Below are positions 14,059 through 26,452 of a stretch of DNA of 64,000 nt, in pieces. Position 1 is the first letter of the stretch. Each line of letters starts with the position of its first letter. This DNA is from Motacilla alba alba (Eukaryota; Chordata; Aves; Passeriformes; Motacillidae), in contig NC_052018.1 of the NCBI RefSeq assembly GCF_015832195.1, forward strand, positions 113,915,316-113,979,315. The letters run 5' to 3'. The position numbers were made by a program, and so were the translations under genes. The notes beneath the pieces were generated by a model that saw only the letters and a list, made by a program, of their open reading frames with translations, ran no database searches and was not told the origin of the DNA.

Positions 14059-16679
14059 ACCATCCAAGGGCCTCTTTTTGCTTGCTTTTTGGATGCTGTC
14101 CAAAATGGCAGAACCCTTTCAGCGCCAGACTGACTCCAAATGAATTTACAATCTCTCAGCTGTTGGGGCTGAATATTGGCTCAGTTGTTCATGGGATGCT
14201 TATGCTGACAGACCCAAACTTTTATCTCAGACCTGAACCTCTGAATGCCAGCCTAATCTTGCTCCAGGTAAAAAACTGGCATATTATGGTTTTTGGCCCA
14301 TTTTTAACCTTTTAAAGTCCTGTTTCATTTGCAATGTAATGATGACACAGGCCTTCACTTTAGCAAAGACATGTAGAAACACAGCTGCATTAATTTGAAA
14401 AAGATTTTGAAACAGACCCTTATACTCAGGTTTTGGTATTTGTGTTATCTGATCTGTGTTCTTGATGAACCCCCTGTGAAAAATGGTGCATGAAAATGAT
14501 AGATAGGAGATGATACCTTCACTTGTCCTTGGCTCAAGGTAATAAGGGACCCCACAAGACCTTTTCTGTGATTTCACTGTAAACACCAGAAATTAATTTT
14601 GGTTGGTGTGCGGGTGTGTGCCTTTCCCTGCCCTTCCCTCATCATTCCCCTTCTTTCCAGTTCTGCAGAAGGAAGTATCACGACGAGCATTTCTGCAGAG
14701 GCTGTTTGGACTTGCCCAAAACATCTGTGCCGGCGCATGCACTCCTGCCCACGCAGCCTCTGGGGCAGCCCTCAGGCTGTGACCTAACCCCGTCCGTGCT
14801 GGGCTGCCCTTCCAGGATCTCCAACCCCATGGGCAGGATGGAGGCTGGGAAGCCACAGCCCAGCATCTAATCCCAGCTCTTGACTGTGGGGATGCAACAA
14901 ATTCACTGTCAGCATAAGCATCCTTTGCCCACGAGGTGGGTATTTAATGTCTCTACAGGACCTAGCATAAAAGAAGCAAAATTCATGTTATTAAAGTATG
15001 AATATAGTGGCTATATATGGAGAAAACTGCTTTCTGATGGTGGCTGGATAGGGAGTTTATAGCCCATGACCAGAACCATCTTTTCTTATAGACCTGATGC
15101 CTCCCAGATAATTAGTATCATTTTCAAAAGTTGCCTTTATTTATAGTACATGTTTCTTAAACTCTTGACAGAGACCCTATAATTTCAAGAATTAGTCAAG
15201 ACATATAGTAAGATTTAGTGCTTCTGTTATAGATCTATGGACAAAAAGTTCTGTCACTGGCAGTCATTGGGAGAAGAGATTTGGATGTGTATACACAATT
15301 AGTCAGTGCTGCTATGCTCTCTCATTAATAGTTTGTGGGTGGTAGTTTGTTGTATATAATATTTATTTTTCTAGATCTGGGAGTGCAGGACATTGGACTG
15401 GTTTTGCTGGTAAAATCAGACATAGCTGTGGTATTAGGGATTAATCTAGACACAGCTAATTCTTGCTGTAGCTGTACTTGCTGCAGTACGCAGCAGGGAC
15501 TGCTGCACGCCACAGAGGGCGAACAAAAACGGCCTTTGCTTAAAATGAGTGTGGAGAGACTCCCATAGGAAATGGTTTTGTTTTGTTTTTTGAAATCTGT
15601 GTGTGGCATAGGGAAGGAATGGGTGGAAGAATGATAACAAGAGAGAGCATGTCTGTGAGAGAGATAAGATTGAAAAGGTCTGGTAAGCAAAATGCTCAAA
15701 GTTGAGCCCATGTTTGCAAAATCGTGCAGCCTTAGAAAAGCTGATGCTCATTTGGTTGTGTTAACTGGTACTGAGGTCCTGGAAATTCCAGCCCTCCAAA
15801 TTAGCAAGATAAGAAATTTTGTTCAAAAATCCTTTAGTAAGGATTCTCCTTTCTCTGTGTTAAAAGCCATGAAAACAAAGACAGTCTTGCTGGGCAGATT
15901 TTGGGGGATTTGTTTCCTTTTTATAAAGAAACAAATTCTGACTTTTTTCCCAGTCATTTATACATGAGCCCCATCTTGTGTGTTCTCTCCAAAACGTCTC
16001 ACTGGCTCTAGCAGCAAAAAGGCATTGAGATGCTCTGCCTGCAGAGAGCTTCTTTTCCTTTAAATCCCAGCAAAAACCGAGAATGGGTGGCAAGGACTGA
16101 CTGAATAGCTTTTGAAGTACAATACATACATATGTGTGGTTTTCATGTATATGTGTGTGTTAAATATATATTTGTGTGTGCTTTAAAACTGACTGAGCAT
16201 CTGCCCTTGGGCTCTGCTTTCTATGATTAACCTGATTAGCATTGCAATTATAAATACCTGGTAAATGTCTGCCTTTGATCTAACCCGCCTGTCACTCAAT
16301 AGTCTTTTAAACTCCAGGTTTCCTCTCTCCTTCTTGACATTTGTCATTGTCTCCCCTCTGAATGCCTTCCTTGCAGTTCTCAAAAGCTGGCCCAAAAGCC
16401 CTAGGAGGGGAGATTGGAGTATCAAGTACCACTGCTCCGGGCTCAGAGGCAGCTGCCATGTTCTAAAAGGTCTCTTTATTCTTTGCAGCCACAGCTTTGC
16501 CCGAATAACAAATACTCACTTCCCAAGCCCTTTATCTTCCGTGGAAAAAAATCCCCCAGAATAACAATAAGTTCTTCCCTCTTTCCAGCCTAGCCCAGTG
16601 TACATTAATACACCTTGTAATTGCTTGTCTCTATCGGTTTTAGTCCTTTGCCCTTTTTTGCTCCTTCTTTTTGTACTTC

Positions 16680-17150
16680 AGCTTCATCATTGATCCTATT
16701 CAGTCTATTCCCAGCGCTGAAATCCAAGTCCCAGATGCCAGCAAGGAATACTCAGCCATTCATGACAAATTGAATGGCTCAATTTAAAGGGGAAGATAGC
16801 ACCTCATCTACTGTTACTATTCACCACAATAATCTGCGTTGCCTGTTCGGGGGAGACAGCGGTGTGTCCTGAGTTCAGGGACAGACTATGCTGATCATCT
16901 CTGCCTTGAAAGGACTCCAATGAGCGTTGCACATGGCTGGGAGTCACCTTTCTGCCTTTGAAGGTTTTTATGCATTCACATCAAGACAATGGTCAACACT
17001 ACTAAGAGCCCAGGAATGCTGTTCCGTTCACCCCCGCCCTGGCGCGCTCCCAACCCGCTTGCAGGAACATGCCAAAAAATAAGTCAGGAAGGCTGAAATA
17101 AGGCCAGTTCCTCGGCTGGTAGGAGCGGGCTGTCAGCCTAAACACTTCTG
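16680..17150. promoter_or_regulatory. Candidate regulatory block
   Basis: An AT-rich half is dense in homeodomain-like and TCF-like words (CATTCATGACAAATTGAATGG, CAATTTAAAGG at about 16758-16790). It is followed by a locally CpG-bearing half (for example CGCCCTGGCGCGC near 17035-17045). The sharp change of texture and the intact CpGs resemble conserved non-coding enhancers near developmental genes. Conservation cannot be tested here, so this is a suggestion only. Confidence 0.2.
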
Positions 17151-20100
17151 CTGAGGGATCAATGAGGATTCAGGGGCAAAAAACAAACTTCAGTACTTTA
17201 GCAAGTGCTGCACCAAGGACAGCCTAGTCAGATGTAAGTACCCATCCCACCGCCTTCCAGGTAGCTCCTGATGGACATTCCCGTTGGAGTCTGGGCTACA
17301 GAAAGAACCCACACAGGAAATAGGAGCTGCCAGTGGTGCCTCATCTATACCCGTGGTGCCTAAGTGCCCTAGGCTGCTCAAAATCAGTTGTTGACAGTTG
17401 CTACGATCAGAAAGTGGACCTCTCAGCTGTTAACGAGTGTTCCCAGGAAAGAACCTGTGCTCCTTCATTACTATTTTTTAAACTTTTCATAAGTAAATGA
17501 AAACAACAAAACTTTCTCTGTAAATTTAAAAAAAAAAAAATCTATTTATTGGTAAATTTTGCCCACAGGGATTTAATTTTGGCTTTCCTCCACTGAAAAT
17601 ATTCTTCTTGCAGAATTTAACTGTATACTTTTCAGTCAATATGATTCCATTTTTTATTGTTAAAAAAGTTTAGGGCTTTTTTTTTTTTCCATGCATCATT
17701 TGTGCAGCTGCATAACCTAAATAATTATAATACAGAATTTGGTTTTGGTTTTCTTTTTCCCTGTTAACTTCATTGGGCATAACACAGAGGACCATAAATC
17801 CCCATTTGCACACACGGTCAGCAACATGACTATGCTGCATTACCAGAAAGTGGGCACAGAGTGGAGATAAAATTATATTGGTTACAAATAGCAGTGCAGC
17901 ACATTGATTTCCTGAGCTGCAAACAGTTGCAAGACCCATTCTGCTTTGATGTGTTCTGTGGTGGTATTATTCCCACTGGAGAAGGTTATGTCTTGGTGGG
18001 GTGAATTCCAGCCTTTCTCCAGAACCAGCTGTCTACAGCAATGCAGCTCACAGATGTTTTATTCTGCTGAGAACTATTAGGGAGAACGGAAATCAGTTCC
18101 AGACCACATCCTTGTTTTCCAGGTGATAATGTCTCTCCTAGTCTTCTGATAGATTCTTTTTTTGGCTACCTGATATTTTTTCTTATGTTTCCCAAAAGAA
18201 GAGCAGATTATTAGAAGGCCCATCTGCCTGCCAATTGTCCTCTCACAGCTCCCACTCAGTTCTGGCTATTGCAAGATGCAATGAGGCAACAGAGTCACAG
18301 TGCAGAAATAAATGCTGATGCAGACCAGGGCTCTCCAGTAGGATGTTCCCATTAAAGACCAGCTCACAGGGCTGCAGAGCTCAGCCAGCTGAGTCTAGAC
18401 TAACCTGGGAGGCTTGGAGAGCCTCAGCTTTCTGGTCTTGCATTTCTGAATGAGAACATTTGTTTTAAAATAAGACTTTGAAGTACAGTGAAAGATTTTT
18501 TGATGCTAAGTCTGTGAAGAATCATCAGGGAACCCCAGAGAAGATTGACAACCAACCAGTGAAAGGAGGAAAGGCTGTTTTCCCTAGAGATTTATTGGTT
18601 TTTGCTGAGCTGAACACAACGTAGAAATAGTCTTTGTCAAACTACTGTCCTATCTCCAGCCAAAATCAGGAAAGGATATTTTGTGAGAAAAATATATAAA
18701 CATATATTAACTAAACGTTTGTGAAGATTCAGTAATTTGGGTTTTGGATTTCAACCAGTTTGTGCTTCCTCCAGACCAATCTTACCCTCTCCATCTCAGC
18801 ACAGCTATTGTGTTCTGTGTAAGAATAGCATCTGAAATGTCAGCAAGAGGCGTATGGGTCCGTATAGATCTCATTGTTGCAAGCCTTAATTAGGTCTGGA
18901 TGATAAATCACAGAATTACAGCATGCTGGTCAAGAATGTTGCTGTCTTGTTACTTTTTCTTGTTTTCAGGCTTTTGGGGTAGGTACACCCTGCTGACATT
19001 TGCTGGCATTATTCTACCACCGTGAGGCCTGGAAAATATTTTATTGCAACCATGGCTAAGGTTTTAAAGTAATCTTCTATCTCTCTTCAGTCATAATAAA
19101 ACCATGAGATAAAATGCCTCTGGTATATTAGCAGCTAGCCTGAGGCTCAATATTTTAGTTTCTGCATAATACAAAACCTCCACCTTTTCTTGAAATCCTC
19201 ATTTCTCCCTACTCTTAGCTCAGAACTGAGATTGAAATTATTAAACTCCCTTGAACTGGGTAACCTGTTCTTCCCATCTGGAAAGCAGAGATTGTGAGCC
19301 AAAACATTTATACAGAATTAGAGAAGATGTTCCTCACTCTAAGCCTTGTTTTATTGTTGCAGCTCTGTGAGAAAGGGGAGGAGAGGGCCTGCCTTTTGAA
19401 GGACATGGCCAATTTTCTTTTGATCTGTTTTTAAGACAAAACTCAGTCTAAAGGCCCTCCTCAGGCATCACAGACATGGCCGGTGAAATGCTGCCTGAAA
19501 GGGTGGAGAAGATAGAATTAGAGCATTGATTCATCTCTCTGTGCAGGAGTGGTTTGCTAAAACTCACTTCATGCCATCTTTAAATTAAGTATAAATACAA
19601 AGAAAGGATTATTTTGCAAGTTAATTGAGGCTTTTTCTTGTCGGTAATTCCTGCATGTGCTTTCTGTTTAGCTCTTTGTGAACTTTGAACAGAGTATCCT
19701 TGAGATATTTTTGAGTATAGAGACTGGAAAGACTCTCCTAATCAAAGAAGGCCTTCCCAAAACACCTGGTGCAGCCCTTGCACTGAACCTATTGACACGT
19801 GGTGGGAATGATGCCTGTCTTTAGGATAACTAGCTTGATGGATAGAGTCTGACTGATGGAGGTTCCAAAGGCTCTCTGCTAATCTGTTCTAATTTGATCA
19901 TATATAGGGCATTAATATGCATCTCTGTAGGCAAATCTAGCATTAAGATGAGTTATCTTTGTCCCTAAATAAAGTTGTTCATATTACAGTGCTGCTAAGC
20001 CACCAAGGCTTACCCCTTCCCTGAGAAGATCATGGTACCTGAAAGATTCCACTTATGCAAGTACCAAAAGACAATCCAAACATAAAAACATTAGGAAGGA

Positions 20101-20906
20101 TTTCCATCCTTTATAGCAAAACCCTTCTTGCAGCCCCACAGTGGAAGGGAGAGCACTGTCCCCATCCACAGACAGCTGTGAAATATTTTCGTCTGGTGGA
20201 CCGAACATGGACTGAAACAGCAGCTTGGAATATTTCAATTTCAGAAACTTCTGTGATTTCTCACCTGCAAAATCTTCCCTGTGACCGCTGAGATGCTGTT
20301 TGGCACCGTGGGTAGCTCTAATGACTCCTCATGGGTGGCGTTCATGGGGCCCTGAGAGCTGTAGAGAGCTGCTTTAACACACTGGCCCTTTGTAGGGCAA
20401 AAGCCAGGGGCTCAGCTGGTGCCTGTGGAATTAGGAACAATTAGAAATGCTTTAATTGAAGTCAACAGAGCCACCTAAACTCACCACATTTGAGAAGCCA
20501 GCACAGGTGGGGCAGCACCCGCAGTTAACAGGACTCAAGCTGATTATGACTCAGGAGCAGAGTGGGAAAATAGCAAATTTCTGAACAATATCCCTTTTTG
20601 TGCTGCAAGCAGGTCAAATGCTGTCCTATTTTTACAACCCAGGAGAGCGGTAGAGTTTAGGAGCACACAAAAGCCCCAGAAAATGATTTAGTTTTGAGGT
20701 CACATTTTCATAGCCACGTTATTGAACTGTACCTCTGAAAGACAAAAGAGAAGGTGATGTCCCAGCATGTAGCTGTTGCTTAACAATTGTGCTGTCGGTC
20801 TGGGGAGGGCGGAGTGGCAGGTTGCTTAACAGTTTTACATTTTCCCATGGTATAACACTGGTGATACAGTTGGCTATAATTAAAGGGTTATATAAATAAG
20901 CCATTG

Positions 20907-20928
20907 GGAAACAAATTTATTTGTTTCC
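20907..20928. promoter_or_regulatory. Perfect palindrome with forkhead-like half-sites
   Basis: The arms GGAAACAAAT and ATTTGTTTCC are exact reverse complements separated by TT. Each half carries an AAACAAAT/ATTTGTTT word, close to the core bound by forkhead (FOX) factors. A TATATAAATA-like AT element lies just upstream (about 20890). The symmetry is observed; FOX binding is inferred from motif resemblance. Confidence 0.3.
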
Positions 20929-23150
20929 TTGGTGGGGCTAGTTATGTAATTTGGGGCTTGCACACTGATCTACTTTCTCTTTGAAGCACTCAGCCCTGCG
21001 TCCCCCCCAGACCTGGTCCTCCTCTCCCAATTGTTTTAAAATCATTTCAAAACACGTCAAGGAATGCAGATGTGAAATGTGCTGCAGCTTGAACTTCCTT
21101 GAAGCAGCAATGTCCTTAATGAGGAAAAGCTGGAGAGCAGAGTGAGACCTGGCTTGTAAAACAGTTTTATGGTATGTTTATTGCAAAAGGCCCTTGAATG
21201 GACAGAGCAGGGGTGCACAGAGGTGTTGGTGCCACTGGGCCACGCTCAGCAGCAGCCCCCACCCACTGCTCCCACTTTGGCAGGGAGTGGGGGAATCCAT
21301 CACCTGGATCTCATTTGGGGCAGCTTCATTGGCTTTGGGGGTGCTCAACCTTTCTCTGTATTTACTGAGGATCTGGCCCACTTCTAGGGATGGCAAAAGG
21401 AAAGATGGTCTGGTTCCTACCCTGAGCAGAGAAATTGCCCTTCTCCTAGGAAATAATAAAATGTCATTAGAAGTTCCATTTTACAAACTGGAGTATAACC
21501 CTACGTTTTCCTCTTATGCCTGTGTCTCTTTTATGGGCTTCTAAGTTGCATCATTAAGCTACTCTCCATTTTCTTGCCATATTTAATCATGTAATTTTTT
21601 GCATTCTCTTCCCTAGAAATGTAGGCCTCAAGCAATAGAAAATTTTAAACAAATTCTGAAACTTAAATTTTGCGTACAAAGCTGTAGTACAGAAAAAAAA
21701 ATTTCCATGAAGGCTATATGTGCTAATACTAGTTTCCTGTATTTAGACATCACTTTGGCTTTACAAGAAAAAAGGCAAGAAGAAAAAGGGAAAAAAGAGG
21801 GAAAAGTAGCATTTAAAATCTTGACATAAAGGCCGTTGCTGCACTTCAGACAGCTCTTCCAGGCTCCAGCTGGGAGATTCCAACAAGCTTCACCATCCAA
21901 AGGGAGGTGTAAATCTGTGAGATTTCTGGTGCTGAATGAAAAGACATAAAGCATTAAATTAGTTATGAAACATACCTCTGACATGAATGTCCAGCTATAA
22001 AAATCTCAGCCCTAATCTCTTAGACTTGCCATTGTGGAAGATCCTACTTGACAGAGGAGGGAAGGCAGTGCTGGTTTGCTTTGGTTTCGATTTTAAGATT
22101 TCTGGTCTTAGGATAATTCCAAGTCCTAGCTGGCTACAATAATTTCCTTTTAAACTTTTGCTTAATGTAGTGCAGTAACTTCACAGCATGTGCCTCAGGA
22201 ATGAACATCAACCAAAGCTGCTGATGGTGTTTATCTTACACTACAGGGAAGCCACTGATCAAAGCAATGTATATTTTAATCAGAACTCTTCCCAAAGTGG
22301 CAGCTTCCACTGCCAGCACACTGCCGGTGTGTCTCTGCTAGCTCTGCAGAAAGAATAAAGGAGAACAATTAGTAACAGTCTGGAGGCCCATTTGAAGCCA
22401 TCCAGCAGAGCTTCACATCACCAAAGAGGATGTCAAGTACAAGACTCAGATAAAGCTGGGCTGGAGGCCAGGCTGTGTTTGTCTCTGGTGGATTCTGAAG
22501 GGAGTGAGACCCATTGTTTGCTCATGGAGTATCCGTCATTTTAGCATTTTGGAGGTTAATGGCTTTGGTTTTCAAATTATGATCACAGACTGCAAAGAAG
22601 AGGAAGAAGTTATTGTGAATTAATGAACAGGACCGTGGTGGGTTTGGCTCTTCTCTGGGGGTTTGCTTGTTGTAGTGGGAGCTCCTGACTGCCTACAGCC
22701 AGCATTGGATTCTGTGTACGCAGGACAAGAGGCACAAAGGTTCAACCCCTGAGTCTCCCCTGACTTTATAGAAGAGCCAGGCGCACACCTTCGGTGTCTC
22801 AGCTTGCCAGTGTCCAGAAATTGCCTTGACAAACTTCTCAGTAATTAAGTTTTTGGCTCATTCAGTCCAGTCCTCTCCTCAAGCTGAGCCAAAGGAGCAC
22901 TGTTGTTTCCTTGATGAGGTTTTCAAAGCCATCATGGAAATATGCAGAAAATAGGCAGCATTAAGGCTGACATGAGTGGAATAACAAGTTTTTAGGCATT
23001 TATAGGGTTGAGATTGGGACTTGTGAGATTAGAAATGGTGGTTTCCTGTAAAAATCACTCACAAATTTGGACAAATTGTTTAAACTTGCTGTCCTTATTG
23101 CTTAAAATTACCTAAACATCTGCATTAATCCATTTATCTTAAAGAAATTT

Positions 23151-23180
23151 AACTTTAATCATACTTAACTTCAATCATAC
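23151..23180. repeat. 15-base imperfect tandem duplication
   Basis: AACTTTAATCATACT is followed directly by TAACTTCAATCATAC. The shared AACTT(T/C)AATCATAC core contains AATCA/TAAT words. It sits 26 bases before the palindrome at 23206, so the two may form one regulatory cluster. Confidence 0.5.
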
Positions 23181-23205
23181 ACTCGTGTCCCAATTATGCT
23201 AATAG

Positions 23206-23227
23206 CACTCAAGTATGTACTTGAGTG
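23206..23227. promoter_or_regulatory. Perfect palindrome with NKX2-like half-sites
   Basis: CACTCAAGTA and TACTTGAGTG are exact reverse complements separated by TG. CACTCAAG matches the consensus known for NKX2-1 (TTF-1) and related NK-2 homeodomain proteins, so both arms would be binding sites facing each other. The flanks carry CAATTATGCTAATAG, another homeodomain-like stretch. The palindrome is observed; the factor is inferred. Confidence 0.35.
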
Positions 23228-23772
23228 TCTCGCTGACTGATGTTCTTCTGAATTGCAACTCTGTCTGCCACTTCCAGGGATGTAGTACTTCCCCTGAAGG
23301 AGGAGAGCAAGCTAATGTGGCTGATTAGGAACTACAGGACTGCTCACGTTTGTTAAATCTTGGTAAGAACTTTCAAGAAACTGGCCTTGTTTTGATGGCC
23401 AAGGACACCACTTTTCCTCTTTTTTTTTTTTTTAAGGTTATGTACAGAAAATTATTTTTAAATAAGTCCCAAAGTTTTTTTCTTAAAAAAAAATTTATTG
23501 GGAAACAAATTCTGGGTCTCCAGTTGAAGAAATGAAGTGCTCTTTAAGTTACTGTTTCAAGAAAAACTCTTGAAATATTAATCTTTGGCTCTTTATTTGC
23601 ATTCTTGAGACTTAAAATAACTTTGAAGTTTTTATTGAAAAATCTGGAAAATAAAACTGCCCTTTGTCTTATGGATGAGGTTTCAGCAGAGCCTCAATGT
23701 GGCAGCTGGCTTTTGAACCTCTGAAGATGCTGCTGTGCTTGGACTCGGTGTGACCCTCCTCTTAGAAGAAGA

Positions 23773-23804
23773 GTAAGTCATGTACATTGTAAGTCATGTA
23801 TAGG
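23773..23804. repeat. 16-base tandem duplication
   Basis: GTAAGTCATGTACATT is followed by GTAAGTCATGTATAGG; the first 12 bases are identical. It is a small replication-slippage type duplication. Confidence 0.65.
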
Positions 23805-25240
23805 ATGTGTTTTTCTACTTACTGTGGAGAATCTGCTCACAAAAAAAGGGCAAAAAATATTTTGAGCAAGATTCTATTAGTTTACATAGCTGATTAAAAC
23901 TCGAGGCCCTGTTTCTCTGTGGAAATAGTATCCACTATCCATCACAACAGCCCCTCTAAGCTGAGGGCTAAATCACCCCTTTGGCAGCCATTTTGTTAAA
24001 GCTCAGCCTTACACTGAGGTGAAAAAATAAACCGAAGATCCTTTGAGGAAATTTTTGAGGATTGTATGCAAACTCAATATCTTTATTATGTCTTGCTGCA
24101 GCTGGCTGGGTCTCTGGTTTTTTATGTCTGCTGAAACAGACATAAGCTGTTAAGCTGCTCACGGCTCCTGGATATCACAGATGAGGAGCCTGCTGGGGCA
24201 CTGAGCAGCACTTTGGCAATTCCCAACAAAATCTGAGCTTTTGATCTTATGGCCTTTGAAATGAGATGGTTTATAAATTTGCAGCAAGTCCTGCACACCT
24301 TTTAGCTACCGGCAGACGTGGCAGTGACACAGATGAGCCATTGCCTTCCTGGGAGGTAATTCTCACGTGCATCTTGTTGTGCAGGCAGCAAGAGAAGATG
24401 CATCCTCAGGAAATCACAAACCTTGCAGGACGTGTTATTTTCCATCAGCAGTAAGCAGTACTGCCTGTGGGCAGTTCAGGGAGGACAGAGCTGAAACAAG
24501 ACAAGAAGAAAAGCTGCAGAAGTAAAACTGCCTTTGAAGCTCCTTTTAAACATGCAGCACAGGAAGGAACAAGTGGACACTGATTATGATGAAACCTTTT
24601 GCTTCCTGTAGTGTTTGGCATTCCTTAATATGTCCTGATGGCTTTGATTTCTTCTCCTCCATTGCAGCTTCAAAGAGTAAGTAGGCTGAATGTTATCCAA
24701 TCAGTCATTTGAATGCCATCATTTTTAACCTTCTTTTCTTCCTTCCTTCCTGCCTCCCTTACTGGGATAATGTTTTGCTTTCAGATGCTGCACCAACATA
24801 ATGCTGTCCACGTCTGGATGCCACAGGGAAATGAGCTGAGTGCCCAGTGAACTTTATTGCTGCAGAGAAACTGGCAGAACTCATCACACTTTCTAGCTGA
24901 CAGCTTCCTGTGGCAGACTCAGGTAAAGGACAAGAGCCTAGATCTTCAAATATGTCTGGTGGTTCTGAACACTGCAATGTTTTGAAATCAAATTCCCAAC
25001 CGTGGTGAGTTCCGCAAATCTGAAATGACCTTTCCTCTTTATTTCCTTGAATACACAACAGGTCTTCTCTCTTTGTTTCTTTGAACCTTTCAAGAGTTCC
25101 AGCCTGACCACACTTGTGTTGTTCTGTGGAGTGCCTAGAAAATATAGATGCTCTAAGTAAGTAGGGAAATTTTCTTATTTCTTTTCAGGTGCAGTTTTGC
25201 AGTGATAGGGTTTGGTATAGTTTCAATTTTGCATTTATTT

Positions 25241-25488
25241 CCAGGAGAATCCCACACAAACTAAAACATCAATCAATTTAAAACACAGCTAATGAGCTTT
25301 CTTTGTCCTCTGTCTCATGCTAGAAAATCCCACCTGATCCCTAATTAACAAATTGATTTATTAAAAGTATAACTAATGGCCTCCCTTTGTTCTTTTCTTC
25401 CAGCTGCAGAATCCCATCTGATCCCAAATAATCATATTGATTTATTTAAAATTAAAATATATGCTTTGCATAGTTTCTTTATCATGCC
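25241..25488. repeat. Three decayed tandem copies of a unit of about 80 bp, rich in homeodomain sites
   Basis: Three successive segments (about 25241-25320, 25321-25402, 25403-25488) share an ordered set of words: AATCCCA, then CTGATCC in copies two and three, then a TTGATTTATT / ATCAATCAATTT block, then CTAATG in copies one and two, then a CTTTGT pyrimidine-rich end. The AATCCCA anchors lie at 25248, 25326 and 25410, giving spacings of 78 and 84 bases. A weaker copy may precede them (about 25190-25240). Similarity is clear but far from identical, so the duplication is old. Each unit carries ATTGATTTAT- or ATCAATCA-type words that resemble HOX-PBX or ONECUT sites. It could be a multimerised enhancer or simply an old tandem repeat. 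Confidence 0.55.
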
Positions 25489-26433
25489 TGCCTCAGACAT
25501 ATGTTCCAATTAAGTGCTGATTTTACCCCTCACAGATCAAATACTTTTGGAGAAAAGCAGTTGTTTAAAATGCCACATTGTCCTCCCTGGTGTTCAAATA
25601 TTTGAGTGTTCTTAATATTGAGGTCAATATGAATCCACTTGGTAGCATCTTGGAGAATCAGCCTAGCAGATCCATTCCAAGAAACCACCCTCCTACTGCT
25701 GTAAGTGCATCTTTGCAGAGTCTCATGCATGCAGTCTTTTTGCTAGATAATGGATTTTGCTCCAAAGCATTGCCAGTCTCCAGTGGCATTCCTGCCTCAC
25801 AAAGAATGAACAGCCAGACCAGGGGGAGCAAAGCAGGACTTGCATGCCAGGCTGATTTGCCTCTCCTTTGCAGCTTGTGACGAGTTTAGCTATGTTTGGA
25901 AGTGTGGCATGAAGAGCAGGAGCTCAGAAGCCCCTCTGTCCCTGGGCTTGCAGCGATGTGAACCCATCTGCAGGCAGCATGAGGCCTTTACGTCCTGTGT
26001 GTAAACACTGAGGCCTGCTCGGCCTCCTGCCTGCGCGGAAACAAGCAGTGGGCCGGACAAAACCCTCAGAGAGAGGAACTGAGAAATAACTGGCTGGTTT
26101 GGATGGAGCAAGAGAGAATGGCACGGTCTCTGGCAAGAAAGACATCTGCTTACAGGTTATGTGAATTTCTTGCATCAGAAGGAACAGCAGGGAAATGTCC
26201 CAGTCCTGGTGCCAGCCAGCCAACCTCCCTGGAGCACAGGCCAAGGCAGCAGGCCCCATCCCATGCTGGTAAACCACCCCCAAACACATCCCCTTTTCCC
26301 TCTGAGCTGTTCCTGAAGCCTTGCTATTCCTCTGGTCAATAAAAAAATACAATCAGACAGAATTCCAAGGGAAAGAAAGTACCCAGAGGCTGCTTGTGCC
26401 TCCTCCAGAGGCCCTGCTCCCAGGACGGGCACA

Positions 26434-26452
26434 GTAACCCCACAGGGGTTAC
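26434..26452. repeat. Perfect 8-base inverted repeat
   Basis: GTAACCCC and GGGGTTAC are separated by ACA. It is a small GC-richer palindrome of unknown meaning. Confidence 0.6.

Larger units (their letters stand above)
7136..16679. other. Non-coding stretch with homopolymers
   Basis: No gene recognised. It includes an A-rich AT tract (about 8240-8330), a pyrimidine tract (11935-11973), T13 at 13408-13420, an ATA run followed by T18 at about 14025-14058, and a TG/TA-rich patch at about 16120-16180. A 77-codon plus-strand ORF at 15335-15568 carries a cysteine cluster but no domain I recognise. A 45-base exon-like segment at 13821-13865 has both splice signals but is too short to support. Confidence 0.55.
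17151..25240. other. Non-coding stretch with palindromes
   Basis: No gene or transposon recognised. Homopolymers lie at about 17529-17541 (A13) and 23420-23433 (T14), a purine tract at about 21768-21806, and a TTCC-rich tract at 24731-24760. Two perfect 22-base palindromes (20907-20928 and 23206-23227) and two short tandem duplications (23151-23180 and 23773-23804) are annotated separately. Confidence 0.55.

Noticed and set aside
15500..15525. Possible CTCF site (CGCCACAGAGGGCGAA)
   Set aside because: The AGAGGGCG part fits, but the required upstream CCA positions do not align.
18901..18950. Possible CR1 tail (AATCACAGAATTACAG)
   Set aside because: The resemblance stops after about 16 bases.
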